From Rhizobium sp. NZLR1 (GTDB lineage Bacteria; Pseudomonadota; Alphaproteobacteria; Rhizobiales; Rhizobiaceae): a stretch of 64,000 nucleotides of DNA. The DNA is taken from assembly GCF_017357385.1 (NCBI RefSeq), contig NZ_CP071632.1, positions 2,051,501-2,115,500 of the forward strand, written 5' to 3'. Under the pieces are notes generated by a model. The model was not told the origin of the DNA. It worked only from the letters and a program-made list of their open reading frames with translations, and made no database searches. The stretch's first letter is position 1. Every line of letters begins with the position of its first letter. The position numbers and the translations under genes were made by a program. Positions 1 to 9,487 of this stretch are shown here, piece after piece.

Positions 1-865
1 TGCCGACGAGGAATGCGCCAACCGGCCCGCACATATGCTCGAACTGAGCCTGCGTCGGCGGCGGCCAGCCGCGCTCTCTTCCGGCGTCCGTGAACATTTG
101 GAACCAGCCGGGGAAAAACGCTTTCTTTGCGGCCTCGTCGGTCTCTCCGACAAAGCCAAGAGCGTGGACGCCTATCCGCTGGTTTTCAGCGGGATGCCCG
201 GCGACGAGCCATGCTCGACGATAGAGCTCGACAAGGGGCAGAAAGCGCTCGAAGCTCCCTCCGATGATGGCCACCATCAGCGGGAGGCCGAGAGAGCCTG
301 CGCGGACGAAGGATTCGGGCGTGCCGCCAACGCCAAGCCAGATTGGCAATTTGGGCTGATGCGGACGAGGGAAGACACCCTCGCCATTCATCGCAGGACG
401 AAACCGGCCCTGCCACTTAATGTTGGGCTGTTCCCTGATCTTGAGCAGTAGGTCCAGCTTTTCCGCAAACAGCGCATCGTAGTCCCTCAGGTCGAAGCCG
501 AACAGGGGATATGCCTCCACGGAAGAGCCACGACCGACCACGATCTCCGCTCGTCCGCGGGATATCAGGTCCAGCGTTGCGAACTCCTGGAAAAGCCGGA
601 CGGGATCGGAGGCGCTAAGGACGGCGACGGCGCTCGTCAGCCTTATCGACTTGGTGCGCGCCGCCGCTGCGGCAAGTATCACGGCGGGCGCGGAATCAAG
701 CGCGTTTTCCCTGTGGTGTTCGCCCATTCCGAAGACGTCCAGACCGACCTGGTCCGCCAGCTCCACCTCGCAAAGTACGCTCTCCATGCGATCGACGGCC
801 GACTGCAGGCGACCCGTGTCAGGGTCGGGCAGGAGCATCGCAAAACTATCGATACCGATTTCCAA
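1..865 (-). CDS. LLM-class flavin-dependent oxidoreductase (N-terminal part, runs off left edge)
   Basis: Reading the minus strand from a TTG at 865 gives an open frame to the window edge (about 288 residues). It begins LEIGIDSFAMLLPDP and contains GMGEHHRE near residue 50, LTSAVAVLSASDPVRLFQ near residue 80, EIVVGRGS near residue 110 and LPIWLAVGGTPES near residue 170. These are the usual blocks of the bacterial luciferase-like, FMN-dependent monooxygenase fold. The TTG is preferred because an AAAGGA sits about 7 bases upstream and no ATG occurs earlier in frame; an internal ATG at codon 10 is possible. Substrate cannot be inferred. The C-terminus is outside the window. Confidence 0.85.
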   Translation of the reverse strand, partial: MEIGIDSFAMLLPDPDTGRLQSAVDRMESVLCEVELADQVGLDVFGMGEHHRENALDSAPAVILAAAAARTKSIRLTSAVAVLSASDPVRLFQEFATLDLISRGRAEIVVGRGSSVEAYPLFGFDLRDYDALFAEKLDLLLKIREQPNIKWQGRFRPAMNGEGVFPRPHQPKLPIWLGVGGTPESFVRAGSLGLPLMVAIIGGSFERFLPLVELYRRAWLVAGHPAENQRIGVHALGFVGETDEAAKKAFFPGWFQMFTDAGRERGWPPPTQAQFEHMCGPVGAFLVG

Positions 866-1029
866 AGTTGAATCCTTTCAAGGAGCTCGCACCCGGAGCC
901 ACGGCGTTCTGACGCCTGCCCGGCGGAAGCGCTTCCCATCTCACGACTAGGCGATGCCGAGCCAGTGTGATTTTTCGGATGGAGATCATCGATTTTTTCG
1001 ATAATTGAGCGCGTCGGGACCCCGGTTGC

Positions 1030-2067
1030 TCACGCCCAGGAATCGACATCTCTTACCGCCTTGGCGAACGCCTCGGGCGCCTCCTGCGGCAAATTGTGGC
1101 CGATCCCGCCCGCGGCGAGACGGTGTTCGTATTTCGCCTTGAACTTTGTGGCGTAGGCGTTGGGATCCGGATGAGGCGCTCCGTTGGCGTCGCCCTCCAT
1201 CGTGATCGTCGGCACATGGATCTCGGGACCGGCCGCAAGCCTGGTCTCGAATTCGTCGAACCGTTTTTCACCTTCCGTCAGGCCCAGCCGCCAGCGGTAG
1301 TTATGAACGACGATCGAGACGTGATCGGGATTGGTAAATGCTTCTGCACTCCGATCGAAGGTCGTGTCGTCGAACTTCCACTGCGGCGAGGCGAGACGCC
1401 AGATCAGCTTGGCGAAGTCGTTCGTATATTTTTCATAGCCGTCGCGACCGCGGTCCGTGGCGAAGTAGAACTGATACCACCACTGAACCTCCGCGGCTGG
1501 GGGCAGAGGCGCCTTTCCAGCAGCTTGGTTCCCTATGAGATAGCCGCTGACGGATACTAGACCCCTGCATCGTTCTGGCCAGAGCGCTGCGACGATGTCG
1601 GCGGTCCGCGCACCCCAGTCGAACCCGGCGACCGTCGCCTTTTCAATCTTCAAGGCGTCCATCAGCTTGATGGCGTCGACAGCAAGCGCCGACTGTTGGC
1701 CGTTCCGCATAGTGTCATCGGACAGGAACCTGGTGCTGCCGTATCCGCGCAGATGCGGCACGATCACACGATGACCACGCTCCGCGAGCAAAGGCGCCAC
1801 CTCGGCGAAGGCGTTGATGTCGTAGGGCCAGCCGTGGAACAGCATAACGGGCGAGCCGTCTTCAGGACCGAGCTCGGCGTATCCGACATTCAGGTCTCCG
1901 GCGTCGATACGCTTGTCGGCAACCAGGCCCATACCCTTGTGCCGTACCGGCCTTTTGCTTTGCTCGGCACCTTCGACGCGCCCTGCGAGGATTCCTGCGG
2001 CCGTCAGCCCGAGTGCCACTCCGCCAAAGGAGCGGCGTGTCCAGGTCGCGTTGTTTGAGTTGCTCAT
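1030..2067 (-). CDS. Alpha/beta hydrolase, epoxide-hydrolase-like, Tat-exported
   Basis: 345 residues. The N-terminus carries a twin-arginine signal (TRRSFGG near residue 10, then a hydrophobic stretch ending about residue 33), so export of a folded enzyme is expected. The mature part has the oxyanion-hole block HGWPYD near residue 78, a nucleophile elbow GFDWGAR near residue 148 with Asp in the nucleophile position, and GIGHNLPQE with the catalytic His near residue 323. An Asp nucleophile in the form G-x-D-x-G is typical of epoxide hydrolases and haloalkane dehalogenases rather than esterases. The true substrate is unknown. It stands alone between divergent neighbours. Confidence 0.88.
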   Translation of the reverse strand: MSNSNNATWTRRSFGGVALGLTAAGILAGRVEGAEQSKRPVRHKGMGLVADKRIDAGDLNVGYAELGPEDGSPVMLFHGWPYDINAFAEVAPLLAERGHRVIVPHLRGYGSTRFLSDDTMRNGQQSALAVDAIKLMDALKIEKATVAGFDWGARTADIVAALWPERCRGLVSVSGYLIGNQAAGKAPLPPAAEVQWWYQFYFATDRGRDGYEKYTNDFAKLIWRLASPQWKFDDTTFDRSAEAFTNPDHVSIVVHNYRWRLGLTEGEKRFDEFETRLAAGPEIHVPTITMEGDANGAPHPDPNAYATKFKAKYEHRLAAGGIGHNLPQEAPEAFAKAVRDVDSWA

Positions 2068-2215
2068 GGCTGTGTCTCCAAAGATCGCTTGTAGAATGCC
2101 TGCCGCACGACAGGCCCTTGCGAGTCCATTTCAGACAGATGGCAGAAATGCGCTACTGTCCAATGGTGTCGGGTCAGCTACGGCTCGTGCTTAAACATGG
2201 AGGCGCTGCGGCGCC

Positions 2216-2899
2216 TCAGAACGCCGAAAGTTCGTTCGCGACGGAGCCTGACGCAGGGCCGAGCCTTGCGGCCATATACAAAAGGTCAGGAAGTGTTCTG
2301 GCGTTCATCTTTCTCATGAGCCGGCCACGATGAGCTTTGACGGTGATCTCGCTAATGTTCAACTTGAAGGCCACCTGCTTGTTCAGCAAGCCTTCCACCA
2401 CGAACTTCATGACTTGCCGTTCTCGCGGTGTCAGCGTGAGAAAATAGGCTTCCAAACGGTTCGCCTCGTTGAACGCACGAATAGATGCGTTTACCTCCTC
2501 CGCAATTACGGCGGGATCATCCTGCTTGGGGAGGAAGGTCACCCGGAATCTGGTTGTGGCAACAGACGTGGCCGGACTGCCGCTAGGGGTGACGACGATG
2601 ATTGGGCAGTGCACGGCGTAAGAACAAATCAATCGCGCTAGTTCTGAAACCGGCAGATCGGCCATGCTTGCGTCAACAAGGATGCAGTTGAAGCATCCAG
2701 ATTGGGCACCGCTGAGCAAGTCGTGCGCTGAGGTGAACCGTTGTAGTTGCCGGCCCATGCCCGAAATATGTAGATGCAAATTGGGATCGAGTTCGGTGCC
2801 GTTATCCAATACGGCGACCAAAGCATCGCTGCAGAGTGTTGTCGCCATTGTCGAGAGATCAGTCGGTTTTTTTGTGGGGAACATGCCATTCGTCCTCAT
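2216..2899 (-). CDS. LuxR/FixJ-type two-domain response regulator
   Basis: 227 residues. The C-terminal third is a clear LuxR-type helix-turn-helix: LTPRERQVMKFVVEG near residue 155, then NKQVAFKLNISEITVKAHR and a recognition helix. The N-terminal part folds like a receiver (CILVDASMADLP around residue 75, with the likely phospho-acceptor Asp; IIVVTPSGS near residue 100) but is poorly conserved in its acidic pocket, so phosphorylation is uncertain. No histidine kinase lies next to it. It is divergent from the large winged-helix regulator at 3135 with a 235-base shared intergenic region, so the two may be co-regulated. Later in-frame ATGs leave the exact start uncertain. Confidence 0.85.
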   Translation of the reverse strand: MRTNGMFPTKKPTDLSTMATTLCSDALVAVLDNGTELDPNLHLHISGMGRQLQRFTSAHDLLSGAQSGCFNCILVDASMADLPVSELARLICSYAVHCPIIVVTPSGSPATSVATTRFRVTFLPKQDDPAVIAEEVNASIRAFNEANRLEAYFLTLTPRERQVMKFVVEGLLNKQVAFKLNISEITVKAHRGRLMRKMNARTLPDLLYMAARLGPASGSVANELSAF

Positions 2900-3134
2900 C
2901 GATCGTGCACGCGACGTGCTGCGGCTGGGAGATTGTTATGAATGCTTCACGCTGCCTCGTAATGAAGGTGCTCCGCGATTTTTAAACCAGCACGCATGCG
3001 TTCGCGACTTAAGTGGTGTGAGAGATCCTGAAAAAAGCTGAAGTATTCCCTTACCAGTTGTTGAAGTGCCCTTGGCGCAATCTGCCCCTCTGTGATTTTA
3101 TCGATGCGGTTGAACCAGATAGATTCGGGTCGCT

Positions 3135-5975
3135 TTGGGACAGATTGAGATAGGCCTCTTCGAGCACTCCGGATGGGAGCTTGATCTCGAAAAGCGAGAG
3201 CTGCGTGCGATGGGCGCTCCGGTACCGCTCGGCAGTCGCGCGTTCGAAATCCTCGAAACACTTGCAGTTTCTTCGGGTAGGATCGTCACGAAAGACGAGC
3301 TGATGAAGCGCGTCTGGCCTGGAATGGTCGTCGAGGACAACACCCTCCAGGTTCATATCTCTGCAATAAGGCGTGCGCTTGGAAAGGACCGAGACTTGCT
3401 GCGTACCGTGTCCGGTCGCGGATATCGACTACTCGGCGAGTGGACGGAACCCGAAAAGCGGTTTGCCGATCCGACGCTCGCCACGCTCGTGCGGTCGAGC
3501 GAACGAGAGGATTTTGTTACTAACATCCCCTCGGCGGCGTCCGAGCTCATCGGCCGTCAGGCTGCAATTTCTCATATCGTGACGCTCATGTCGGCCTATC
3601 GAATTGTAACCCTGACGGGACCCGGTGGGATCGGGAAAACCGTACTCGCGTCCGAAGTCGCCCGCCGCCTGCAGCCGACGATCGATGGGGATGCATTCTT
3701 TGTGGAGCTGGTTTCCCTCTCGGATCCAAATCTTGTTCCCACTACACTTGCACAGGCTCTCGATCTGCGCCTTCAAGGCGACGACGTCTCTGCCGAGCTC
3801 GTTGCGCGGGCAATTGGTAACCGGAAAATGTTGCTTCTAATCGACAACTGCGAACATGTTGTCGATGCCGCTGCCGAGATGGTCGAGGCGATGCTGCGCG
3901 CCTGCCCGAACGTTTCGGTTCTCGCAACGAGTCGGGAACTTCTCAGGATCGAGGGGGAGTTTACATATCGTGTTCCCCCGCTTGATGTGCCCGCGAACGA
4001 AAAGGTTGGTGATGCGTTAACGCACAGTGCGGTTCAGTTGTTTGTCGCCCGAACGAGGGCGTTGCAGTCCGACTTTACGACGAGCGGGGACAGGGTCTCG
4101 ATTATCGCGGGTATTTGCCGGCATCTGGATGGAATTCCCCTGGCCATAGAGTTCGCCGCCGCCCGTGCTGCCACGTTGGGGCTTCAACAGATCGCCGGCC
4201 GATTGGATGACCGTTTCGTTCTTCTGACCGGCGGACGCCGTACTGCCTTGCCTCGACACCGCACGCTTCGGGCCGCGCTCGATTGGAGCTATGAACTATT
4301 GCCCGAAGGAGAGCGTCGCCTTCTGCATAGTCTCTCCGTATATCCCGGAGGGTTTACCTTGGAGGCAGCGATGGCCGCCAGCGGGGAGGACGAGGAAGAG
4401 ACCGCACTAGGGCTCTCGAACCTCGTCACGAAATCGTTGGTGACCTTCGACGGAACGGAGGCAGCCCCGCGGTGGCGTCTTCTGGAGACGGTGAGGGTCT
4501 ATTCGCGGGAAAAGCTTGGAGGGGGCACCGACTATCGAATGACGATGAGGCGGACCACGGCCTTCTTCCGTTCGTTATTTCAGCCATTTTCGAGTGAAGA
4601 CTCGCTGCAGTTGGCAATCGATGGTCTGGGGCCGTATCGCCGAGAGATCGATAATCTCCGAGCCGCTTTGACTTGGGCGCTTTCTCCAGAGGGCGATGGA
4701 AAGCTCGGAGCAGGCCTCGCCGCAATTGCCTCCGATTTCTGGACCGCGACCTCGCTCGTGTCCGAGTCAGGCGAATGGGCTAAAAAGGCGCTCTCCTGCC
4801 TCGAAGGAGAGGAGGGGGGACGTACGGAACTGGTCCTACAGTGCGCCCTGGGCTTCGCGATGATTTATACGCAGGGTATGAGCGAGCAAGGTAGAGCGGT
4901 GCTCGCACGCGCCCTAACACTCGCTGAAACGTTGGATGACCAGGACTACCGGCAACGCGTTACTTGCGCCCTCTGGCTTTTTAGCGCTCGATCGGTGGAG
5001 TTGGATGATGCGCTTGTTTACGCGCAGGAATACGGGAGAGGCGCTGGCGGAGGCGATGCAAGGTCACGCGCCACGGCAGCTTGGCTGTCGGGCATCCCGC
5101 AGACCTATCAGGCTCACCACGTGGAAGCTCATGACCGACTTGATTGGGCGGCGAGGAATTCGCCGCCCAACAATCGTCGTACGGATATGCTCAGGCTCGG
5201 GGCGGACATTCGGACGTCCTCAATGGCTCATGACACCGTCAACTTGATCTCGTTGGGTCGATTGGAGGTGGCTTCTCAAGCAGCCGAAGACTCAGTCGAT
5301 GAAGCCCGTGCAACCAAGCAACCATTCGTATTTTGCGTCGCGTTGGCCTGGGCGTCCGCCTTCGTGTCACTCAGTCTGGACAACGAAGCGCGAGCACGAC
5401 ACTGGGGCGAAGAACTCACTGCACATGCACTGCAGCATGGTCTGAAACCGTTCTACGCAGTTGGCATATGCGTCCGAGGCAGCCTGGCGTCGCGTTCAGG
5501 CTCGCCCGCGGAGGGGATCGACGCTCTTCAAGCCGGCATTCGAGACATGCAAGAATCCTCGTATCTACTGTTCTATCCGTTTTTCATGTGTGAACTCGCA
5601 GCCGCGTTGCAGGCGGCCGGACGTCTGGACGAGGCGCTCTTGGAGATCGACAGAGCACAGAAATTTTCAGTGGAAAAAAGCTACCGCTGGATAATGCCCG
5701 AACTTCTACGAAAGAAAGGCGAGATCATCGCAGCACAAGGTGCGAATGAGAGCTTAGCCGTAGACCTCTTTCGGGAGGCTGGCCTAAGAGCATCCGCTCA
5801 AGGCGGTTTGTATTGGGAACTTACAGCGGGCATGAGCTACGCGGAATATCTGGCCAGCCGCGGTGATCTTCGAGCGGCACAAGAAATCCTTCGTCCCGTC
5901 TACGAGCGGTTCCGCGAAGGACTGTCTACCCCTCGACTTTTGCAGGCGAAGAGGTTGCTCGGCGCGAAGCAATGA
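3135..5975 (+). CDS. Large transcriptional regulator: OmpR-type winged helix + NB-ARC/AAA NTPase + helical repeats
   Basis: 946 residues from a TTG start. Residues 1-100 form an OmpR/CadC-type winged-helix domain (FEILETLAVSSGRIVTKDEL, then VHISAIRRALG and TVSGRGYRL). Residues about 130-400 are a STAND-type NTPase with Walker A GPGGIGKT near residue 161, Walker B MLLLIDNCEHV near residue 232 and a sensor-like region LATSRELLRIEGE. The last 450 residues are alpha-helical, TPR-like. This architecture is common in rhizobia as single-protein signal sensors in which the repeat region holds the NTPase inactive until a ligand binds. The ligand and target promoter are unknown; the divergent LuxR gene is the nearest candidate target. 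Confidence 0.88.
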   Translation: MGQIEIGLFEHSGWELDLEKRELRAMGAPVPLGSRAFEILETLAVSSGRIVTKDELMKRVWPGMVVEDNTLQVHISAIRRALGKDRDLLRTVSGRGYRLLGEWTEPEKRFADPTLATLVRSSEREDFVTNIPSAASELIGRQAAISHIVTLMSAYRIVTLTGPGGIGKTVLASEVARRLQPTIDGDAFFVELVSLSDPNLVPTTLAQALDLRLQGDDVSAELVARAIGNRKMLLLIDNCEHVVDAAAEMVEAMLRACPNVSVLATSRELLRIEGEFTYRVPPLDVPANEKVGDALTHSAVQLFVARTRALQSDFTTSGDRVSIIAGICRHLDGIPLAIEFAAARAATLGLQQIAGRLDDRFVLLTGGRRTALPRHRTLRAALDWSYELLPEGERRLLHSLSVYPGGFTLEAAMAASGEDEEETALGLSNLVTKSLVTFDGTEAAPRWRLLETVRVYSREKLGGGTDYRMTMRRTTAFFRSLFQPFSSEDSLQLAIDGLGPYRREIDNLRAALTWALSPEGDGKLGAGLAAIASDFWTATSLVSESGEWAKKALSCLEGEEGGRTELVLQCALGFAMIYTQGMSEQGRAVLARALTLAETLDDQDYRQRVTCALWLFSARSVELDDALVYAQEYGRGAGGGDARSRATAAWLSGIPQTYQAHHVEAHDRLDWAARNSPPNNRRTDMLRLGADIRTSSMAHDTVNLISLGRLEVASQAAEDSVDEARATKQPFVFCVALAWASAFVSLSLDNEARARHWGEELTAHALQHGLKPFYAVGICVRGSLASRSGSPAEGIDALQAGIRDMQESSYLLFYPFFMCELAAALQAAGRLDEALLEIDRAQKFSVEKSYRWIMPELLRKKGEIIAAQGANESLAVDLFREAGLRASAQGGLYWELTAGMSYAEYLASRGDLRAAQEILRPVYERFREGLSTPRLLQAKRLLGAKQ

Positions 5976-6067
5976 GCTTCGTAGATCTTTGACTGATGCT
6001 TCGACGCGGCTTCGAAACTGCACGGCCACGTTGTTGCCCGCTCGTTGACGAAGCCTGGGAATACGAA

Positions 6068-6090
6068 AGTATTGGCAATACCTATGTGCA
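6068..6090 (+). promoter_or_regulatory. Shared regulatory motif, copy A
   Basis: The site reads AGTATT-GGCAATAC-CTATGTGCA. It is one of five sites in the island with the layout N6-GGCRATAC-CWAAGTGCA. The AGTATTG/CAATAC part is itself an inverted repeat. It points toward the small exported ORF at 6166, 75 bases downstream. Confidence 0.55.
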
Positions 6091-6165
6091 ACAGCTTCCC
6101 TCTCTGCTGGTTGCCATACTGGGCTCCTAGCCAGGCCGTTTGTCGGCGGGTGTCAGGAGAACACT

Positions 6166-6390
6166 ATGTCTCACAGGAACCGCAAGCCGTCGGGCAGTAT
6201 CTTCCCAGGCGTCGCAATATTATTTGCAATGGCAGCTCTGGTTGGCGCCCTGGTGTCGATACAGCGGCCAGCGGCTCCGATCCGCGTCTGGGTACCTGCC
6301 CAGTCCGGTGAATCCCGTTTAGGCGGGGAAAAATCGCTCTCTACGTGCTCACCTGTGTGGGCCGGCTGCAATCCGTCGATTCCTGTATAA
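6166..6390 (+). CDS. Small single-span membrane protein, unknown function
   Basis: 74 residues starting MSHRNRKPSGSIF, with one hydrophobic segment (about residues 13-32, GVAILFAMAALVGALVS) and a polar tail holding two cysteines. The start is supported by a strong AGGAGA ribosome binding site 6 bases upstream. I do not recognise a family. The shared motif copy A lies 75 bases upstream, the same spacing seen before the VOC, DJ-1 and tautomerase genes. That suggests membership of the same regulon and supports the gene being real. Confidence 0.5.
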   Translation: MSHRNRKPSGSIFPGVAILFAMAALVGALVSIQRPAAPIRVWVPAQSGESRLGGEKSLSTCSPVWAGCNPSIPV

Positions 6391-6413
6391 CCTACAGCAT
6401 CAAGGGCGCCGAT

Positions 6414-6638
6414 ATGATGAAGCTGCATTACAGCATGTGCGGGGCAGTGCTAAGCTCGGAGCACGTGTCCATGATGCGTGGTCTGCTCAAGGAGCATTGC
6501 GAGAACCGACAGTACGATAGACAAAGCGCCGAAGCCGAGGATGCGGCGAGGGGCCTTCTTTGGTGGTACCAGAACGGAGTGACCGAGCAAGAGAGGCTCA
6601 GGCACCTACTCGCGATCAGCGTGGTTCGCGGGTCTTGA
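6414..6638 (+). CDS. Small hypothetical protein
   Basis: 74 residues beginning MMKLHYSMCGAVLSSE. The sequence is soluble and mostly helical (MMRGLLKEHCENRQ, then AEAEDAARGLLWWYQNG, then a basic end). It resembles in character the short helical rhizobial proteins often annotated only as hypothetical; I cannot name a family. An upstream in-frame start at 6345 exists, but the composition changes to protein-like only from 6414. It follows the small membrane protein by about 23 bases and could share its transcript. Confidence 0.45.
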   Translation: MMKLHYSMCGAVLSSEHVSMMRGLLKEHCENRQYDRQSAEAEDAARGLLWWYQNGVTEQERLRHLLAISVVRGS

Positions 6639-6685
6639 GGCAGGCCTGCATGACAAACTTACGCCTCTAGCCGTCTCGGTGTTTG

Positions 6686-8976
6686 TCAATCTGCGAGTTT
6701 CACCCTGACTGGCACTCCCTTGTAGGACGGCGTACCGGACTGGCGATCGAAGTGTCGGAGCGAGATGACGACGTTCATCTCTGGATAGTAGCCCGCGATG
6801 GAACCCTTCGGAATGTCGTAGGCTACCGCCGTGAAACCGCTAACGAGATGCTTGTCATCGACCTCGCCAATGAGCCCTCGTACCTCCATGCGATCGCCGT
6901 CCTTAAGGCCTCGACCCGCGAGATCTTCCGCATTCATAAAAACCACGTCGCGCCGACCGAATACGCCGCGATAACGATCGTCCAATCCGTAGATAGTGGT
7001 GTTATATTGATCGTGACTTCGAATAGTCGTCAGCATCAAGGCGCCTTCGCTCTCGGCGGGCGTATCCTCGGAGAGACCGGGAGACGGGAGGAACTTCGCC
7101 TTTCGCTCAGGCGTGTTCCACCGGCGAAATGAAGCAGCGACGTCAAGTCTAAAGCCGCCCGGTTTGCGCACACGAGTATTGAATTCGTGGAAGTCGGGAA
7201 ACACCTCCTCGATCTTGTCGCGGATGCGGTCGTAGTCCGCTACCATACCCTCCCAGTCTATGCCATATCGGTCACCAACCGTAGCTCTTGCGATCCCTCC
7301 GATGATCGCCGGCTCGGATCGGACAAGTTCGCCAGGTGGGTGAAGAAACCCTCGCGAAGCGTGAACCATGGACATCGAATCCTCGACAGTGACCGCTTGG
7401 CGGCTGGATGCCTGGATATCGCGGTCCGTCCGTCCGAGACATGGCAGAACGAGAGTGGTTTTCGCCGTCAGCAGATGGGATCGGTTGAGCTTCGTTGCGA
7501 TATGGACGGCCAGATTAAGGCTCCGCATGCCCGAAAATATGGCCCCGGAATCGGACATCGCGACCGCGAGGTTCCCGCCAAGACAGATCAGCGCCTTCGC
7601 TCGGCCATCGATGGCGGCCTCCACGGCCTCGATGGCGTTGTGACCTTTGTCGCTGGGCGGGCGAAAACCAAAGGCGCGTTCCATGCCATCGAGAAGCGCT
7701 TTGTTGGGGATTTCCGTTATTCCCACCGTCCGATCTCCTTGCACATTGGAGTGGCCTTGGATGGGCGCGATTCCCGCACCCTCTCGACCAATGTTTCCTC
7801 GCAGCATCAGGAGGTTCGCGATTTGCTGGACGTTGTACGTGCCCTTGGCGTGCTGTGTGATGCCCATGCCATAACAGACAATTACGTTCCTCGCATTCGC
7901 GTAAACGTCGGCTGCGCTCTCGATGGCCTGCCGGGTTAGGCCACTGACAGCGACTATCTCTTGCCAAGTGGTAGCATCGATATCCGCACATAGGATGTCG
8001 AATCCTGAGGTGTGTTGATCGATGAAGGGCCGATCAAGTATGCCGGCGCCGCCCGCGGCGAGACTTGATACGCCTCGTTCGAGCACCGCCTTCATTATCC
8101 CTTTCAAAACGGCCAGATCCCCGCCGACACGGAGTTGATGGTAGGCCGAAGCGATCGGCGTTGAGGACATGGTGACCATCTCGACCGGATCTTGAGGTGC
8201 GGCGAACCGCTCAAGCGCGCGCTCCTTCAGGGGGTTGAAGACGATGATTGGAACGCCTCGGCGCGCCGCCTCATGCAATGTCGACATCATGCGCGGATGG
8301 TTCGTGCCCGGATTGTGCCCAAAGCTGAAGATCGCGTCCGCATGATCGAAGTCTTCGAGCGTGACGGTTCCCTTGCCAACGCCGATGGATTTCGGAAGCC
8401 CCACGCTGGTGGCCTCGTGACACATGTTTGAACAATCGGGGAAATTGTTGGTGCCATAGGCGCGGACGAATAGCTGATAAAGGAACGCTGCTTCGTTCGA
8501 GGCACGGCCGGAGGTGTAGAACTCGGCTTGGTCCGGATCGTCGAGCTTGTTCAACTCGACTGCGATCAGCGCGAATGCCGCGTCCCACGCGATCGGTTCG
8601 AAGTGGTCGGTGCCTGGTCGTACAGCAACGGCAGAGTCAGGCGGCCGGCGTCTTCGAGCTCATGATCAGTCCACGTCCAGAGCTCGGACACGCTATGCTG
8701 CTTGAAGAACTCGGCGTCGGTCCGCTTCGCGGTGGACTCCCACGTAATCGCCTTGGCGCCGTTTTCGCAGAATTCGAACGACGACGTGTGCTTGGGGTCG
8801 GGCCATGCACAACCTGGGCAGTCGAATCCCTCCGGCTGGTTGGCCTTGAGAAGAGTTTTGCTGCCTTGCGCGACAATCTGTTGATGGGCAAGCGTCTTCG
8901 CAACGGCCTTAAGCGCGTCCCAGCCGCCGGCCGGGTGGTCGTAACGTTTGATTCCGTCCGGACGTTTGCTCTTCAT
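6686..8976 (-). pseudogene. FdhF/YdeP-family molybdopterin oxidoreductase, disrupted by a frameshift
   Basis: Two adjacent minus-strand frames join into one protein of about 763 residues, the normal length for the FdhF/YdeP family. The N-terminal piece starts at ATG 8976 behind an AAGGA site (MKSKRPDGIKRY, with the conserved FDCPGCAWPDP near residue 50) and runs into a premature stop at 8566. The continuation in the other frame reads DHFEPIAWDAAFALIA, then DPDQAEFYTSGR, NFPDCSNMCHEA and GKGTVTLEDFDHADA. One base appears missing around 8615-8619, where YDPGTDHFEP would be restored. The product would be a bis-MGD enzyme of unknown substrate. Either a real mutation or a sequence error; everything downstream of the break is intact. 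Confidence 0.85.
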
Positions 8977-9070
8977 GATAGTTCCTTCTTCGCTGGTGGC
9001 ATGGTCGGATAGATATTGATCGCCAGATCCCCGTGAACGTGCGCGACGCCTGCTAAGGAAGTGTGACTTC

Positions 9071-9105
9071 AAAAAAAGGCCGTCTCCGGGCGGGTGGAGA
9101 CGGCC
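9071..9105 (-). terminator. Rho-independent terminator (minus strand)
   Basis: A perfect 10-bp stem (GGCCGTCTCC at 9078-9087 paired with 9096-9105, 8-base loop) is followed on the minus strand by seven Ts (9077-9071). It has no protein gene directly upstream and most simply ends the structured RNA described next. Confidence 0.85.
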
Positions 9106-9210
9106 TTGGCGGACCTTGGCGGATCCGCGCGCTCCGGCAGAGGGGAGGAGTGCTGGAGCGCAGTGCTCTTGAGAGCTTATCGCCCAGGAGGGGTGGGCGA
9201 TGAGTAAAGC
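9071..9210 (-). ncRNA. Candidate trans-acting small RNA with anti-Shine-Dalgarno loops (alpha-r14/CcsR-like)
   Basis: Read on the minus strand, three stem-loops follow in close order. The first has stem TCGCCCA/TGGGCGA (9180-9200) with loop CCCCTCC. The second has stem GCGCTCC/GGAGCGC (9129-9161) whose loop contains CACTCCTCCCCTC. The third is the T-tailed terminator at 9071-9105. CCUCC-type loops can pair with ribosome binding sites. Alphaproteobacterial families with this layout are known (alpha-r14, including NfeR1 of Sinorhizobium, and the CcsR RNAs of Rhodobacter). The assignment rests on structure and loop sequence, not on an alignment. The 5' end is not defined; regulatory motif copy D lies about 30 bases upstream. 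Confidence 0.6.
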
Positions 9211-9236
9211 TAACCGGTCCGCGCAGTCCCCATAAG

Positions 9237-9259
9237 TGCACTTTGGTATTGGGCGTTCG
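9237..9259 (-). promoter_or_regulatory. Shared regulatory motif, copy D
   Basis: On the minus strand the site reads CGAACG-CCCAATAC-CAAAGTGCA, matching the AATAC-C-AAGTGCA half of the five-copy motif. It is the only copy on the minus strand, and it faces the only minus-strand transcription unit of the set: the small RNA and, beyond it, the FdhF gene 261 bases away. Confidence 0.45.
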
Positions 9260-9295
9260 CTGGCCACGGCCACGTTCGTGTATGCTCGAACAGCC

Positions 9296-9487
9296 TTAGG
9301 AAGCGGGCCGCTCTGGCCCGTGTGCTTTTTCGTGCTTGTAAGCAAACCAGCCCGTGGCTTCTCTGTTTCTGACCTTGGTACGAAGGGCCTCTATCGCAAG
9401 GTCGAGGTGCCCGCCTCGTTCGTGCAGTTCTCCTGCGGTGCTGAGCGGGGGCTCGGAAGGTTCGGCTACTGTTGTCGTATTTGCCAT
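9296..9487 (-). CDS. Possible small hypothetical protein
   Basis: 63 codons beginning MANTTTVAEPSEPPLSTAGE, continuing with a short amphipathic helix (LDLAIEALRTKV) and a basic-aromatic segment. It has an acceptable codon pattern and a weak AGGCGAG site upstream. No family is recognised and the frame could be chance. It is the only coding candidate in the stretch between the small RNA and the VOC gene; the remainder (9488-9633) shows nothing else. Confidence 0.3.
   Translation of the reverse strand: MANTTTVAEPSEPPLSTAGELHERGGHLDLAIEALRTKVRNREATGWFAYKHEKAHGPERPAS

Noticed and set aside
5976..6165. Small ORFs between the large regulator and the membrane peptide
   Set aside because: Frames here are short, overlap in several phases and have no binding sites; only the regulatory motif stands out.
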